Below, one piece after another: positions 50,627 through 61,010 of a stretch of 64,000 nucleotides of DNA (position 1 is its first letter; every line of letters begins with the position of its first letter). This stretch comes from Buchnera aphidicola (Schlechtendalia peitan) (lineage in GTDB: Bacteria; Pseudomonadota; Gammaproteobacteria; Enterobacterales; Enterobacteriaceae): NCBI GenBank assembly GCA_039830055.1, contig CP140043.1, positions 372,001-436,000 on the forward strand. The letters are read 5' to 3'. The notes below the pieces were generated by a model. That model worked only from the letters and a program-made list of their open reading frames with translations, had not been told where the DNA came from and ran no database searches. The position numbers and the translations under genes are program-made.

Positions 50627-52075
50627 TCATATAGTGCCTCCTACTGTAATATTATTTAATTTTATCGTTGGTTGACCGACGCCTACTGGAATATTTTGCC
50701 CATTTTTAGAACATGTTCCAACTCCAGGATCTATTGATAAATCATTTCCAACCATAGAAATTTCATTCATTACATTACTACCTGATCCAATTAACATTGC
50801 ATTTTTTATAGCATTAATAATTTTTCCATATTTTACTAAATATGCTTCAGAAGTAGAAAATACAAAATTTCCTGAAGTAATATCTACCTGTCCTCCACTA
50901 AAATTTAGAGCATATATTCCATATTCTACACTATCAATGATATCTTTAGGTTCTGAATGCCCTGACAACATATATGTATTAGTCATTCTAGGACAGGGCA
51001 AATGAGCATACGATTCTCTTCTTCCATTTCCTGTAGATTCAACACCCATTAAACGCGAATTAAATTTATCTTGTATATAATTCTTTAAAACACCATTTTT
51101 TATTAATATATTATATTGACTTGGAACTCCTTCATCATCAACAGTTAAAGATCCTCTTTTATTTGCAATAGTTCCATCATCTACTATAGTACATAAATTT
51201 GAAGCAACTTTACATCCAATCTTTTCCGAAAAAACCGATGTTCCCTGACGATTAAAATCCCCTTCTAATCCATGTCCCACTGCTTCATGTAATAAAATTC
51301 CTGGCCATCCTGGCCCTAATATTACAGGAAACATTCCTGAGGGGGCATCTTGAGCAAAAATATTAACTAAAGCAATTCGTACTGCTTCTCTAGCATAATA
51401 TTCTATCAGAGGGATTCCAGACATATAATTATTTAAAAAAAATGTATATCCATCTCGACTTCCCCCTCCGCTAAAACCACATTCACGTTGTCCTTTATTT
51501 TCCACCACTACATTAACTGATAATCGTACTAAAGGACGAATATCAGCAGCTAAATTACCATCTGTAGAAGCTACTAACATTTGTTCATATTCACTACTTA
51601 AAACAGCATTTACTCTAATTACACGGGAATCAATAGCTCGAGCAATAGAATTAACTTTATAAAGAATATCTACTTTTTCTTTAGAATTAATATTTTTCGA
51701 CGGATCATTGAATGTATATAGAGGTTTTGTTTGAACTACCAACAATGGTTTAATACAAGTAAAACGCTTGTTATTTAAAACACTACTTGCTAAATTCGAA
51801 CATTCTTTCAACGCACTTAATGTAATATCATTTGAATACGAAAATCCAGTACTTTCACCTGATATAACTCTAACTCCAACTCCTTGATTAAGATTAAAAA
51901 TTCCTTCTCTTACAATATTATCCTCTAATATCCATGATTCAAAATTTTTAGACTGAAAATAAAGATCAGCATAATCTACGTTATTCTTAGAAATATTCGT
52001 TAAAACTTCAAAAAGACTTTGATGAGTAATTTTATTGGGAATTAATAAACATTCAGTAACTAAATTAAGAACCAT
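50627..52075 (-). CDS. tldD: Metalloprotease TldD
   Basis: TldD with TldE (PmbA) forms a zinc protease that processes peptides such as microcins and CcdA in E. coli; its role in a symbiont is unknown. The protein has 482 residues (E. coli 481). The zinc motif is HEAVGH in [15 protein letters not shown], and [21 protein letters not shown] and the C-terminal [19 protein letters not shown] are typical. Whether the TldE partner exists cannot be seen in this window. Confidence 0.95.
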   Translation of the reverse strand: MVLNLVTECLLIPNKITHQSLFEVLTNISKNNVDYADLYFQSKNFESWILEDNIVREGIFNLNQGVGVRVISGESTGFSYSNDITLSALKECSNLASSVLNNKRFTCIKPLLVVQTKPLYTFNDPSKNINSKEKVDILYKVNSIARAIDSRVIRVNAVLSSEYEQMLVASTDGNLAADIRPLVRLSVNVVVENKGQRECGFSGGGSRDGYTFFLNNYMSGIPLIEYYAREAVRIALVNIFAQDAPSGMFPVILGPGWPGILLHEAVGHGLEGDFNRQGTSVFSEKIGCKVASNLCTIVDDGTIANKRGSLTVDDEGVPSQYNILIKNGVLKNYIQDKFNSRLMGVESTGNGRRESYAHLPCPRMTNTYMLSGHSEPKDIIDSVEYGIYALNFSGGQVDITSGNFVFSTSEAYLVKYGKIINAIKNAMLIGSGSNVMNEISMVGNDLSIDPGVGTCSKNGQNIPVGVGQPTIKLNNITVGGTI

Positions 52076-52361
52076 GTGTGCTCACTTATTTAAAATATAA
52101 ATATAAAAAATAAAATTTAATATGTTTATATTAACTCTTATTGTTCTATTAATTAAGCATTTTATCGGTTTTTACCTATCTAAATTAGAATACAATTTTA
52201 ATTGTTTAAAAATATGTTTTTAATCGTATATAAAAAATAAGAATTAAATAATGCAAATACTAATTCACTCATTTATAAAAATCAAAAAAAATATACATAT
52301 TTATAGAATGATATATAATATTCATATATTATACATTTGCATATACTATATAAAAAAACAT

Positions 52362-52811
52362 ATGAATTTTTCTATTAACATTTTAATAATAAACGGTCCT
52401 AACCTTAATCTTTTAGGTGAAAGAGAACCTAAAATTTATGGAAAAACTAAATTAATACAATTAATTGATCAATTAAATAAAACAGGAGAATCATTAAATG
52501 CAAAAATACATCATATACAATCTAATTCAGAAAGCACTTTAATTAATGCTATTCATAATTCCAAAGATAAAATAGATTATATAATAATAAATGCAGGTGC
52601 ATTTACACATACTAGCATAGCTCTGCGTGATGCATTAATCGGAGTTAATATACCGTTTATAGAAATACATATTTCTAATATTTATGCTCGTGAAAATTTT
52701 CGCATGCATTCTTGGTTATCTGATATTTCATCTGGGGTAATTTGTGGTTTAGGATTAGATGGATATTTTTGGGCTCTAAAAACAGCTATAAAAAGAATTA
52801 AAAACACATAA
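52362..52811 (+). CDS. aroQ: 3-dehydroquinate dehydratase, type II
   Basis: AroQ dehydrates 3-dehydroquinate in the shikimate pathway, upstream of pheA. With the ATG at 52362 it has 149 residues and starts [22 protein letters not shown]. The type II family marks are [10 protein letters not shown], the catalytic [18 protein letters not shown] and [14 protein letters not shown]. An upstream ATG at 52251 would add 37 residues of low complexity foreign to the family. E. coli uses the unrelated type I enzyme AroD, so this gene distinguishes the lineage from E. coli. Confidence 0.95.
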   Translation: MNFSINILIINGPNLNLLGEREPKIYGKTKLIQLIDQLNKTGESLNAKIHHIQSNSESTLINAIHNSKDKIDYIIINAGAFTHTSIALRDALIGVNIPFIEIHISNIYARENFRMHSWLSDISSGVICGLGLDGYFWALKTAIKRIKNT

Positions 52812-52813
52812 TC

Positions 52814-52833
52814 GTTATATTTTGAAATATAAC
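52814..52833. terminator. Hairpin between convergent aroQ and rluD
   Basis: GTTATATT (52814-52821) pairs perfectly with AATATAAC (52826-52833) around the four-base loop TTGA. It fills the centre of the 40-base gap between convergent genes and can serve both. Confidence 0.55.
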
Positions 52834-52851
52834 TAAAAATCTAAAACTATA

Positions 52852-53811
52852 TTACCCATTATCATTCTGATGTAATTGATTTAATAAACATTTAATATCA
52901 CTCGGGACGCAACTATTCCATGTCATCCATACTCCAGTAATAGGATGCTTCAAACACAATTGGCTAGCATGTAGAGCTTGTCTAGGAAATTCTTTAACAA
53001 TCTTAAGTATTTTAAAAGGTACACCTTTTAAATATTTATATTTATTATTATAAACATGATCTCCTATTAATGGATGATTAATGTCTAACATATGTACACG
53101 AATTTGATGAGTTCTACCTGTTTCTAATTTAATTTTTAAATGAGTACAATAAGAAAACTTTTTTATAATTCTATAATGTGTAATAGCTTTCTTTCCAGTT
53201 ACATCGGTGGTCATAATAGTTCTTCGATTAGAATGTCTTTTTATAGATTTATCAATAGTTCCACCTGAAACTACTCGCCCACACACTACTGCTTCATATT
53301 TTCTAATAATTTTTTTACATTTCATAAATTCAATTAAAATATTGTAAGATATAATATTCTTTGCAATTATCATTAATCCAGTAGTATCCTTATCTAACCT
53401 ATGTACAATCCCAGAACGAGGAATATATGCAAAATTTCTATTTTTATATAATAATGCATTTAATAAAGTTCCATTTTTATTCCCAGCTCCAGGATGAACG
53501 ACTAAATTAGCTTGTTTATCTATTACTAATATATCATTATCTTCATAAACAACAGTTAAAGGAATGTCTTGAGGACTATCAAAATCATCTGTATAATTAA
53601 CCACATTAATAACAATCTTATCTCCACATGAAATTCTTATATTAGGTCGATTTAAAATTATGCCATTCACAGTAACCCTAAAATTTAAAATCCATTCTTT
53701 TAAGCAAGTTCTAGAATAACTACTAAGTAATTGTGATATTGCTTTATCCAATCGCATTTTTGGTGGAAATGTATCAGGAACAACAATAGTAAATTGTTTA
53801 ATATTAATCAT
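52852..53811 (-). CDS. rluD: 23S rRNA pseudouridine(1911/1915/1917) synthase RluD
   Basis: RluD makes three pseudouridines in helix 69 of 23S rRNA. The protein has 319 residues (E. coli 326). An N-terminal S4-like domain (RLDKAISQLLSSYSR) is followed by the synthase domain with the catalytic aspartate in HRLDKDTTGLMI near residue 137, then GRTHQIRVHM. In E. coli bamD diverges from rluD; here the neighbouring gap before alaS is empty. Confidence 0.96.
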   Translation of the reverse strand: MINIKQFTIVVPDTFPPKMRLDKAISQLLSSYSRTCLKEWILNFRVTVNGIILNRPNIRISCGDKIVINVVNYTDDFDSPQDIPLTVVYEDNDILVIDKQANLVVHPGAGNKNGTLLNALLYKNRNFAYIPRSGIVHRLDKDTTGLMIIAKNIISYNILIEFMKCKKIIRKYEAVVCGRVVSGGTIDKSIKRHSNRRTIMTTDVTGKKAITHYRIIKKFSYCTHLKIKLETGRTHQIRVHMLDINHPLIGDHVYNNKYKYLKGVPFKILKIVKEFPRQALHASQLCLKHPITGVWMTWNSCVPSDIKCLLNQLHQNDNG

Positions 53812-54200
53812 GCAACATCCTTTAAAAAAATCATCACAAATATACGGTATAACAAGTAATATTTATATTCTAATTATAAGATTAAAAATAAAAATCATTC
53901 ATAATATACACACAACTACATAATACAACTTCAAACTATTCATTTACACAAATATAATAAAATTTTATTTTTTTATATATTTTTGAATTTATACATAGTA
54001 TTTTAAATATACACACAACAATAAGTGTTTAAAAAAAAATATAGTTACATATTAAAAATAACGTTTATGTTTTAAAGTATTTAAGGAAAAAACATTTTAT
54101 AATTATGAACTATGTAATATTAAAACGTTACAATATAAAAAATTCTTTAATTACGTGTAAACTATAATTGTCTTTAAAAATTTTAATTTATAAAAAGAAA
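53812..54200. other. Divergent intergenic region rluD/alaS
   Basis: These 389 bases carry no gene. In E. coli bamD lies next to rluD in this orientation, but the gap is too short for it and shows no remnant that I recognise. A TATAAT at 54163-54168 before alaS is a possible -10 element without a clear -35. Confidence 0.4.
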
Positions 54201-56837
54201 ATGAAAAAAACAACTGATGAAGTCAGAGAAATGTTTTTATGTTTTTTTAAAGAAAAAAAACATATTATAATTCCAGGAAGTTCATTGATTCCTATAAACG
54301 ATTCTTCATTACTATTTACTAATTCTGGAATGAATCAATTTAAAGATTTATTTTTAGAAGAAAATTGTAATCCTACATATAATCGAATAACTACAGCACA
54401 ACATTGTTTAAGAACTGGGGGAAAACACAATGATTTTGAAAACGTAGGATACACATCCAAACATCATACATTTTTTGAAATGTTAGGAAATTTTAGTTTT
54501 GGAGATTATTTTAAACAAGAAGCTATCACGTATGCATGGGAATTTCTAACATCTAAAAAATGGTTAAATTTTTCTAAAGAAAAATTATGGATCACTGTTT
54601 ATGAGTATGATTTAGAATCATATAATATATGGAAAAATATTATTAATATACAAGAAAACAGAATTATTAAAATAGGAAACAAAAATAATTATGAATATAC
54701 TTCAGATAATTTTTGGCAAATGAGTAATACAGGTCCATGTGGTCCTTCTACAGAAATTTTTTATGACAAGGGGGATTACTTGCCTGGACATCCTCCTGGA
54801 ATTAATGCAGATAACGGAACACGATTTGTCGAAATCTGGAATATTGTATTTATGCAATTTAATAAAATAGATAAAAAAAACATTGTAAAATTATCTAAAC
54901 CTGCAGTTGATACAGGAATGGGATTAGAAAGGGTTTCATCAATTATACAAAATGTTGTTTCTAATTATGAAATTGATTTATTTAAACCAATTACCTCTCT
55001 AATTTCAAATATGAGCAAGATACACAATGTAAATAATAAACATATTCATGTTATTGCAGATCATATTCGAGCTAGTGCTTTTATAATATCTGAAAATATT
55101 ACTCCTTCTAATGAAAAACATGGATATGTTCTTAGAAGAATCATTAGACGGGCCACCAGGCATGGACATAAAATTGGAATAAAAGGATTATTTTTATATA
55201 AACTTATTCCTACTTTGATTAATTCTATCGGAATACATAAACATATATTACAAAAAAAACAAAAGTATATTGAAAATGTATTAAAACTAGAAGAAAGTAA
55301 ATTTATTGAAACCCTTGATAAAGGTTTAAAATTACTTAAAGCGGAAATACTAAATCTTAAAACTAATGTGCTTAACGGAGTATTAGCATTTAAATTATAT
55401 GATACATTTGGATTTCCAATCGATTTAACTATAGATATTTGTCGAGAAAAAAACATAATTGTAGATTTTGAAGAATTTGAAAAACAACTGAAACGTCAAA
55501 AACAAAACACCAGTAAAAAAAATACTTTTAATATAAGCAAAAATATAAAAACACCAATAAAAAATAACATGTCATCTAATTTTATAGGATATAATGCTGT
55601 AGAATCAGAATCATCTATCACTAATATTATTATTAATAATACATATCATAAAACTATTACGAAAAACTCCATAGGAACATTAATATTAGACAATACTCCG
55701 TTTTATCCAGAATTAGGAGGTCAAATAGGTGATACTGGAGAAATCAAAAATATTAATGGAAAATTTATAGTTTATGATACTCAAAAATTTGGAAATGCTA
55801 TTGGACATATAGGAAAATTAGTGTTAGGAAATTTAAATATTCATGAAAAAGTTCATGCTAAAATTGATTATAATCGACGATTATTAATTCAATCTAATCA
55901 TTCTGCTACTCATTTGTTACATTCATCATTAAGAAAAATACTAGGGAACCATGTTCTTCAAAAAGGATCTCATATTACAAGCCAATGTTTACGATTTGAT
56001 TTTTGTCATCCTTTTTCTATAAATTTAGACAATATACAAAAAATTGAAAACATGGTTAATATGACAATCAATCGTAATATTTTAATTAAAACAAATATTA
56101 TGACACTAAAAGAAGTTGAAAAAAAAAATATTATAGCTTTATTTCAAAATAAATATAGTGAAACAGTTCGAGTTCTTTCTATAAACGATTTTTCTATTGA
56201 ATTGTGCGGTGGTACTCATGTTAAAAGAACTGGAGATATTGGTTTATTTAAAATTATCACTGAAAGAAGCATATCGTCTGGAATAAGAAGAATTGAAGCA
56301 GTAACTGGAAAAATAGCTTTATCTATCATGCATGAAAAAGAAAAAGAACTAGAAGATATTGCTACTATGTTAAAAATAAAAAATAAAAATATTAAACATA
56401 ATATTCAAAGTATTTTATTAAATATAAAAAAATTAAACAAGGAAATAAAAAAACTGTATAACCAAAAAATTTATACAATAGTTAAAAAACTTACAAGCAA
56501 TTATATTTTTATAAAAAATATAAAAATTATTATACAACAGTTTGTAAATGAAAATTCTAAAATGTTAAGAACTATAATAGACGAACTCAAGAATAAGTTA
56601 GAATCAGCTATTATTATATTAATTAGTATTTTTGAAGATCATGCAATAATTATTATAGGAATTACATCAAAAATATCCAATAAAATTTCTGCTAATAAAC
56701 TGTTAAATATATTTTTAAAAAAATTAAACGGGAAGGGTGGAGGGGGGGATTCTCTAGCTGAGGGTTACATAAAAAATTTAACATTATTACAAGAAGAACT
56801 AAATAACATAAAAAATTGGATTGCTTCTAACCTATAA
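54201..56837 (+). CDS. alaS: Alanyl-tRNA synthetase
   Basis: AlaS charges tRNA-Ala and edits Ser and Gly mischarging. The start at 54201 gives 878 residues (E. coli 876) and matches the E. coli N terminus; an in-frame start at 54168 would add 11 residues. The class II catalytic domain (about 1-240) shows GMNQFKDLF, GGKHNDFENVG, HHTFFEMLGNFSFGDYF and DTGMGLER. The editing domain has the zinc ligands HSATH and CGGTH. The C-Ala domain at the end contains a glycine-rich GKGGGG, encoded by a strongly G-rich stretch (56730-56748). An A10 run (56119-56128) stays in frame. Confidence 0.97.
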   Translation: MKKTTDEVREMFLCFFKEKKHIIIPGSSLIPINDSSLLFTNSGMNQFKDLFLEENCNPTYNRITTAQHCLRTGGKHNDFENVGYTSKHHTFFEMLGNFSFGDYFKQEAITYAWEFLTSKKWLNFSKEKLWITVYEYDLESYNIWKNIINIQENRIIKIGNKNNYEYTSDNFWQMSNTGPCGPSTEIFYDKGDYLPGHPPGINADNGTRFVEIWNIVFMQFNKIDKKNIVKLSKPAVDTGMGLERVSSIIQNVVSNYEIDLFKPITSLISNMSKIHNVNNKHIHVIADHIRASAFIISENITPSNEKHGYVLRRIIRRATRHGHKIGIKGLFLYKLIPTLINSIGIHKHILQKKQKYIENVLKLEESKFIETLDKGLKLLKAEILNLKTNVLNGVLAFKLYDTFGFPIDLTIDICREKNIIVDFEEFEKQLKRQKQNTSKKNTFNISKNIKTPIKNNMSSNFIGYNAVESESSITNIIINNTYHKTITKNSIGTLILDNTPFYPELGGQIGDTGEIKNINGKFIVYDTQKFGNAIGHIGKLVLGNLNIHEKVHAKIDYNRRLLIQSNHSATHLLHSSLRKILGNHVLQKGSHITSQCLRFDFCHPFSINLDNIQKIENMVNMTINRNILIKTNIMTLKEVEKKNIIALFQNKYSETVRVLSINDFSIELCGGTHVKRTGDIGLFKIITERSISSGIRRIEAVTGKIALSIMHEKEKELEDIATMLKIKNKNIKHNIQSILLNIKKLNKEIKKLYNQKIYTIVKKLTSNYIFIKNIKIIIQQFVNENSKMLRTIIDELKNKLESAIIILISIFEDHAIIIIGITSKISNKISANKLLNIFLKKLNGKGGGGDSLAEGYIKNLTLLQEELNNIKNWIASNL
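56730..56748 (+). other. G-quadruplex-type G tract inside alaS
   Basis: The stretch holds G3, G3, G2 and G7 runs separated by one or two bases, enough for four G3 tracts with short loops. It encodes N-G-K-G-G-G-G-D with GGG codons, although this genome otherwise prefers GGA and GGT. Confidence 0.6.
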
Positions 56838-56989
56838 AAAATTATAGTTACATATCTTAAATTAAATATAAATAACAAAAATCGATTTTAGAAAAAACAT
56901 AAATTTATATTTAGTTTAGCGTTACATACTACTAATCACTTAAGTAGATTATCAAAAAAACTCTTTTTAAAGTTTTTTAAGGAAAATAC

Positions 56990-57169
56990 ATGCTTATTTT
57001 AACTCGTCGAGTAGGCGAAACACTTATAATTGGTGATGAAATATCTGTAACAGTATTAGGTGTAAAAGGAAATCAAGTACGTATCGGTGTAAATGCTCCT
57101 AAAACAATTTCAGTACATCGTGAAGAAATATATCAAAGAATTCAAGCTGAAAAAAATAAAAAAATCTAG
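56990..57169 (+). CDS. csrA: Carbon storage regulator CsrA
   Basis: CsrA is a small RNA-binding protein that controls translation and mRNA stability. The protein has 59 residues (E. coli 61): [35 protein letters not shown] and [14 protein letters not shown]; Arg44 in the RNA-binding VHREE is kept. AAGGAAA precedes the ATG. It lies between alaS and tRNA-Ser as in E. coli, and a strong hairpin follows. No csrB-like RNA with repeated GGA loops is seen nearby. Confidence 0.97.
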   Translation: MLILTRRVGETLIIGDEISVTVLGVKGNQVRIGVNAPKTISVHREEIYQRIQAEKNKKI

Positions 57170-57182
57170 TTGCTAACTATAT

Positions 57183-57215
57183 CAGCATCTTGCTACTTTT
57201 TTCAGCGAGATGCTG
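57183..57215 (+). terminator. Hairpin terminator after csrA
   Basis: CAGCATCTTGCT (57183-57194) pairs with AGCGAGATGCTG (57204-57215) over 12 bp with one G-U pair and a nine-base loop. It begins 14 bases after the csrA stop. Confidence 0.65.
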
Positions 57216-57404
57216 TAATTATTAATTCTAATATTTCTCTACTGAAATTTACAGTAAAATATTTAAATCATTTTACTAGTAAAAAAGCATTAATATTTTT
57301 AAAACTGCTATACAATATAAAACCAATATGATAATCTGACTACAATTATAATATAAATTTAAAATTTTATTTTTTAAAATAATTATAAACATTAACTAAT
57401 TTTA

Positions 57405-57493
57405 GGTGAGATGGCCGAGTGGCTGAAGGCACTCCCCTGCTAAGGGAGTATGTAATAACAATTGCATCGAGGGTTCGAATCCCTCTCTCACCG
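57405..57493 (+). tRNA. tRNA-Ser(GCU)
   Basis: Acceptor GGTGAGA (57405-57411) pairs with TCTCACC (57486-57492); the discriminator is G. The anticodon loop CTGCTAA gives GCU, and a long variable arm marks a class II tRNA. No CCA is encoded. The position between csrA and tRNA-Arg(ACG) matches serV in E. coli. Confidence 0.97.
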
Positions 57494-57504
57494 AACTAAA
57501 AATA

Positions 57505-57578
57505 GCATCCGTAGCTCAGTTGGATAGAGTACTCGGCTACGAACCGAGAGGTCGGAGGTTCAAATCCTTCCGGATGCA
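57505..57578 (+). tRNA. tRNA-Arg(ACG)
   Basis: Acceptor GCATCCG (57505-57511) pairs with CGGATGC (57571-57577); the discriminator is A. The anticodon stem CTCGG/CCGAG encloses CTACGAA, anticodon ACG, which needs TadA to make inosine 34. No CCA is encoded. It lies 11 bases after tRNA-Ser, so both come from one transcript. Confidence 0.97.
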
Positions 57579-57725
57579 AAAATTAAAAATAAAAATATTA
57601 AACCCTTCTCAAAAAAATTCAAACTAAATATTCTTAATTTTATAAATTGACTTTTTTATAAAACCATTAAAATCATATTACAATAAATATTTAATTTTAT
57701 TAATATTTACTATGAGAGGTTAAAT

Positions 57726-59270
57726 TTGATCCCGAAAACATTACAAAAAATTCATTGGTTAAAATCCAATCCAGAAATTGTTAAAAATATACTAAGAGGC
57801 ATTGAGAGAGAAACTTTACGTATAAACTCACATGGCGAAATTTCTAAAAATACTCATCCTTACTCAATAGGATCAGCACTTACTAATAAGTGGATTACTA
57901 CCGATTTTTCTGAATCATTATTAGAATTTATTACTCCTCCTAAAAATAATTTAAATATTTTACTAGAAACTTTACGAGATATTCATAAATTTGTCAGCAA
58001 AAACATTAACAAAGAATATTTTTGGCCATTTAGTTTTCCTCCATTTGTTGATTCTGAAAATTCTATAATATTAGCCCAATATGGAACATCTAATCTTGGA
58101 AAAATGAAAAAATTATATAGAATAGGACTAAAAAATAGATATGGTGTATTAATGAATATAATTTCTGGAGTACACTACAATTTTTCATTACCTATAACAT
58201 TTTGGAAACTATGGAAAGAAAACAACAAAAATATCCAAGAAAATTCTATCTCTGATGGATATCTATATTTAATCAGAAATTTCTATCGATTTGGATGGGT
58301 AATTTCATATTTGTTTGGTGCATCCCCAGCAATTGAATCGTTCTTTATTAAAAAAAAACCAAATAACTTGCATTTTCACACAAAAAATAACATGTTATAT
58401 TTACCATGGTCAACTTCTCTAAGATTAAGCAGTTTAGGACATACAAATGAATCTATTAAAAATTTAAAATTAACATTTAATTCTTTAAACGATTATATAT
58501 CGTCTCTTGAATATGGAATGTGTACACCTTCAAAAAAATTTGTAAAACTAGGATTAGTGGATATTCATGGAAATTTAAAACAAATTAATACCAATATCCT
58601 TCAAATAGAAAATGAGTTATATACTTTTATTCGCCCTAAAAGGGTATTAGAGTCTAACGAAACTATTCTAAACTCATTAAAAAATAAAGGAATTCAATAT
58701 GTAGAAATACGATCATTAGATATAAATCCTTTTTCATGTATTGGAATTTCACAAAGTCAAATATTATTCTTGGATTTATTTTTAATCTGGTGTACTATTG
58801 CTAATTCTCCTAAAATGACTCATCAAGAACTTCAATATTATTCAAAAAATTGGGAAATAATTAATTTGAAAGGTAGAAAACCAAAACAAAAAATATATAT
58901 TAATACATATAATCAAAAAAAAACATTAGAATCAGTAGGAAAATATTTAATGGAAAACTTATTTTATATAGCAGAAGTTTTAGATATAAAATCAAAAAGT
59001 ACGAAATATCAAGAAATATGTAAAAAAATGTTGATGTGTTTTTATCATACAGATCAAACCTACTCTGAAAGAATTTTAAATCAATATATAACCAATAATA
59101 TACAAAATACAGGTATTCAATTAGCTATGAAGAATAAAAAAAAATTAAGTCGAGAACCATTAAAAATACTCAAAGAACATGATTTTATAAATGAGGTACA
59201 TCGTTCTCATATTATGCAAAAAAAAATGGAAAAAAATGACAAACTAAATTCCAGGAATACTCATTCCTAG
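57726..59270 (+). CDS. gshA: Glutamate-cysteine ligase
   Basis: GshA makes gamma-glutamylcysteine, the first step to glutathione. The protein has 514 residues (E. coli 518). Marks are RGIERETLRIN, TDFSESLLEFITPP, QYGTSNLG, SGVHYNFSLP, FGASPAIESFF and EVRSLDINPFS. The start is TTG, as in E. coli gshA, preceded by GAGAGG. It follows tRNA-Arg by 147 bases. Confidence 0.96.
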   Translation: MIPKTLQKIHWLKSNPEIVKNILRGIERETLRINSHGEISKNTHPYSIGSALTNKWITTDFSESLLEFITPPKNNLNILLETLRDIHKFVSKNINKEYFWPFSFPPFVDSENSIILAQYGTSNLGKMKKLYRIGLKNRYGVLMNIISGVHYNFSLPITFWKLWKENNKNIQENSISDGYLYLIRNFYRFGWVISYLFGASPAIESFFIKKKPNNLHFHTKNNMLYLPWSTSLRLSSLGHTNESIKNLKLTFNSLNDYISSLEYGMCTPSKKFVKLGLVDIHGNLKQINTNILQIENELYTFIRPKRVLESNETILNSLKNKGIQYVEIRSLDINPFSCIGISQSQILFLDLFLIWCTIANSPKMTHQELQYYSKNWEIINLKGRKPKQKIYINTYNQKKTLESVGKYLMENLFYIAEVLDIKSKSTKYQEICKKMLMCFYHTDQTYSERILNQYITNNIQNTGIQLAMKNKKKLSREPLKILKEHDFINEVHRSHIMQKKMEKNDKLNSRNTHS

Positions 59271-59451
59271 TAATAAATAATTTTAAAAATTATACATATT
59301 AAGTTTATATTATGTTAAATTTAATATAGAAAAAATACATTTATATTAAAAATTTCAAAAGCAATAATAAAGTCTTTAATCTAATTTATAATACTATTTA
59401 AAATTTACAAATGTTTTGATAAACTATTGTTTTTATTTACGTTACAATAAA

Positions 59452-60168
59452 ATGTTAAATAAAGTATTATTAATATTAAGTTCTATATTAATTGCGTTTT
59501 CTTCGGAACAACATTCGTTATATCCACATAATTACAAAAATTTTCGTCAAATTAAAATAATAGCACAAAAAATTCATTTTAATGCACCAAGTTCTTTTTA
59601 TTGTGGATGTAAAATATCATGGACTAAAAAAAAAGGAATTCCGCAACTGCAATCATGTGGTTATAAAATTCGGAAAAATTCAAATAGAGCTCATAGAATA
59701 GAATGGGAACATGTAGTACCAGCTTGGCAATTTGGACATTTGAAACAATGTTGGAAAAATGGTGGAAGAAAAAATTGTAATCACGATACAAATTATATAA
59801 AAATAGAAACAGATCTTCATAATTTACAACCAGTTATTGGAGAAATTAATGGAGATCGTAGTAATTTTATGTATGGGGAATTAGATACAACAGACAAATA
59901 TCAATATGGAAATTGTTCAATGAAAATTAATTTTAAAAGAAAAATTGCTGAACCCCCAGACACATCTAAAGGACCTATTTCTAGAACATATCTTTATATG
60001 AATCAAACATATAAATTAAACGTGTCAGAAGAACAAATGAAGTTATTTAATATATGGAATAAAAAGTATCCTATTAATATCTGGGAATGTAAAAGAGATG
60101 AGTTAATTTTTAACGTTCAAGGAAACCACAATCCTTATATATACCCTTATTGTTCTAAACAAAAGTAA
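59452..60168 (+). CDS. endA: Periplasmic DNA-specific endonuclease I
   Basis: EndA is a periplasmic double-strand DNA endonuclease. From the ATG at 59452 it has 238 residues (E. coli 235) with a hydrophobic N-terminal export signal (about 1-18). The family core is highly conserved: [20 protein letters not shown], the active-site [32 protein letters not shown] and [13 protein letters not shown] [11 protein letters not shown] at the end. The cysteines of the E. coli disulfides are kept. A longer frame starts at 59416 but only adds residues before the signal. No good ribosome binding site precedes 59452. Confidence 0.94.
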   Translation: MLNKVLLILSSILIAFSSEQHSLYPHNYKNFRQIKIIAQKIHFNAPSSFYCGCKISWTKKKGIPQLQSCGYKIRKNSNRAHRIEWEHVVPAWQFGHLKQCWKNGGRKNCNHDTNYIKIETDLHNLQPVIGEINGDRSNFMYGELDTTDKYQYGNCSMKINFKRKIAEPPDTSKGPISRTYLYMNQTYKLNVSEEQMKLFNIWNKKYPINIWECKRDELIFNVQGNHNPYIYPYCSKQK

Positions 60169-61010
60169 TACAGAAAAAACATAACTAACAGTTTGAGAAA
60201 GTAATAATTACTGAAAAATATAACATATATTTTTCTAAATATTGTCATGATTTTAATGAAATTGTTCTTGCAAAAGAACAATTTCATTATCCTACACACT
60301 ATACTAAATTTTAAAATAGAATAAATAATAAATATTATTAACAATGCTAATAAATATTTCTCAATCTACAATTACTAATATTAAAAATAAATAAATAAAA
60401 GTAAAAATTTTATATCTTTAGTACAAACATAATAATGAAATATTTATATTTATTTGAAATTAATAATGTCTAAAAACATCAATTTTATTATCTCAAAATC
60501 AATAAAATTAAAAATCAATATTATAATTTCGATAATTCCAGATACTTCTTATAAAAATATATAATATAAATTTATAGAGAACAATAAGTTAATAAAAAAC
60601 ATGAACATTTCTTCTTAAAAACAATGTAATAAAAACACGATTTCATAAAAATATATATTCAAAACAAACTAAAATAATATACAGAAATAAATATATATTT
60701 ATAATTATTGATACTTTCAAACATCTAAAATAATCAATAAATATTAATAAAATATATTTAACCATTCAAAAAAAAATAATTTATTTATTAAATTTAAAAT
60801 GGTGTTTTTAAAAAATAACTTACATTGTATTATTCAAACTTTAAATTATACAATAAAAATATTAACTAAAAAACATTACACAAAAAAATAACTAAAACTA
60901 AAAAAATCAATATTTTATAATACAAATTTATAAAAATTTAAATAATAAAAAATATTATATTATATAATTCTAAAAATATAAATAATGAAAAATAAAATAA
61001 CATTTTTGAT
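60169..61010. other. 842-base gene desert between endA and fau
   Basis: This is the longest gap in the window. It lies between convergent genes, so it needs no promoters. It holds the 16-bp hairpin at 60254-60289. The rest is nearly pure A+T with frequent stops on both strands. I see no gene, RNA gene or recognisable remnant. In E. coli rsmE and gshB follow endA, so it may be a decayed gene site. Confidence 0.5.
60254..60289. terminator. 16-bp hairpin with GCAA tetraloop after endA
   Basis: The arms 60254-60269 and 60274-60289 are perfect reverse complements closing a GCAA loop, a stable GNRA tetraloop on the plus-strand RNA. It lies 86 bases after the endA stop and 720 bases from fau, so it belongs to the endA transcript. 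No U tract follows. Confidence 0.65.

Noticed and set aside
52251..52361. Upstream extension of aroQ from the ATG at 52251
   Set aside because: The 37 added residues are low-complexity Ile/Tyr/Lys sequence unlike any type II dehydroquinase, whose proteins start near 52362.
60147..60344. 65-codon minus-strand reading frame rich in Phe and Ile after endA
   Set aside because: It covers the endA end and the hairpin, has low complexity expected from AT-rich DNA and resembles no family I know.
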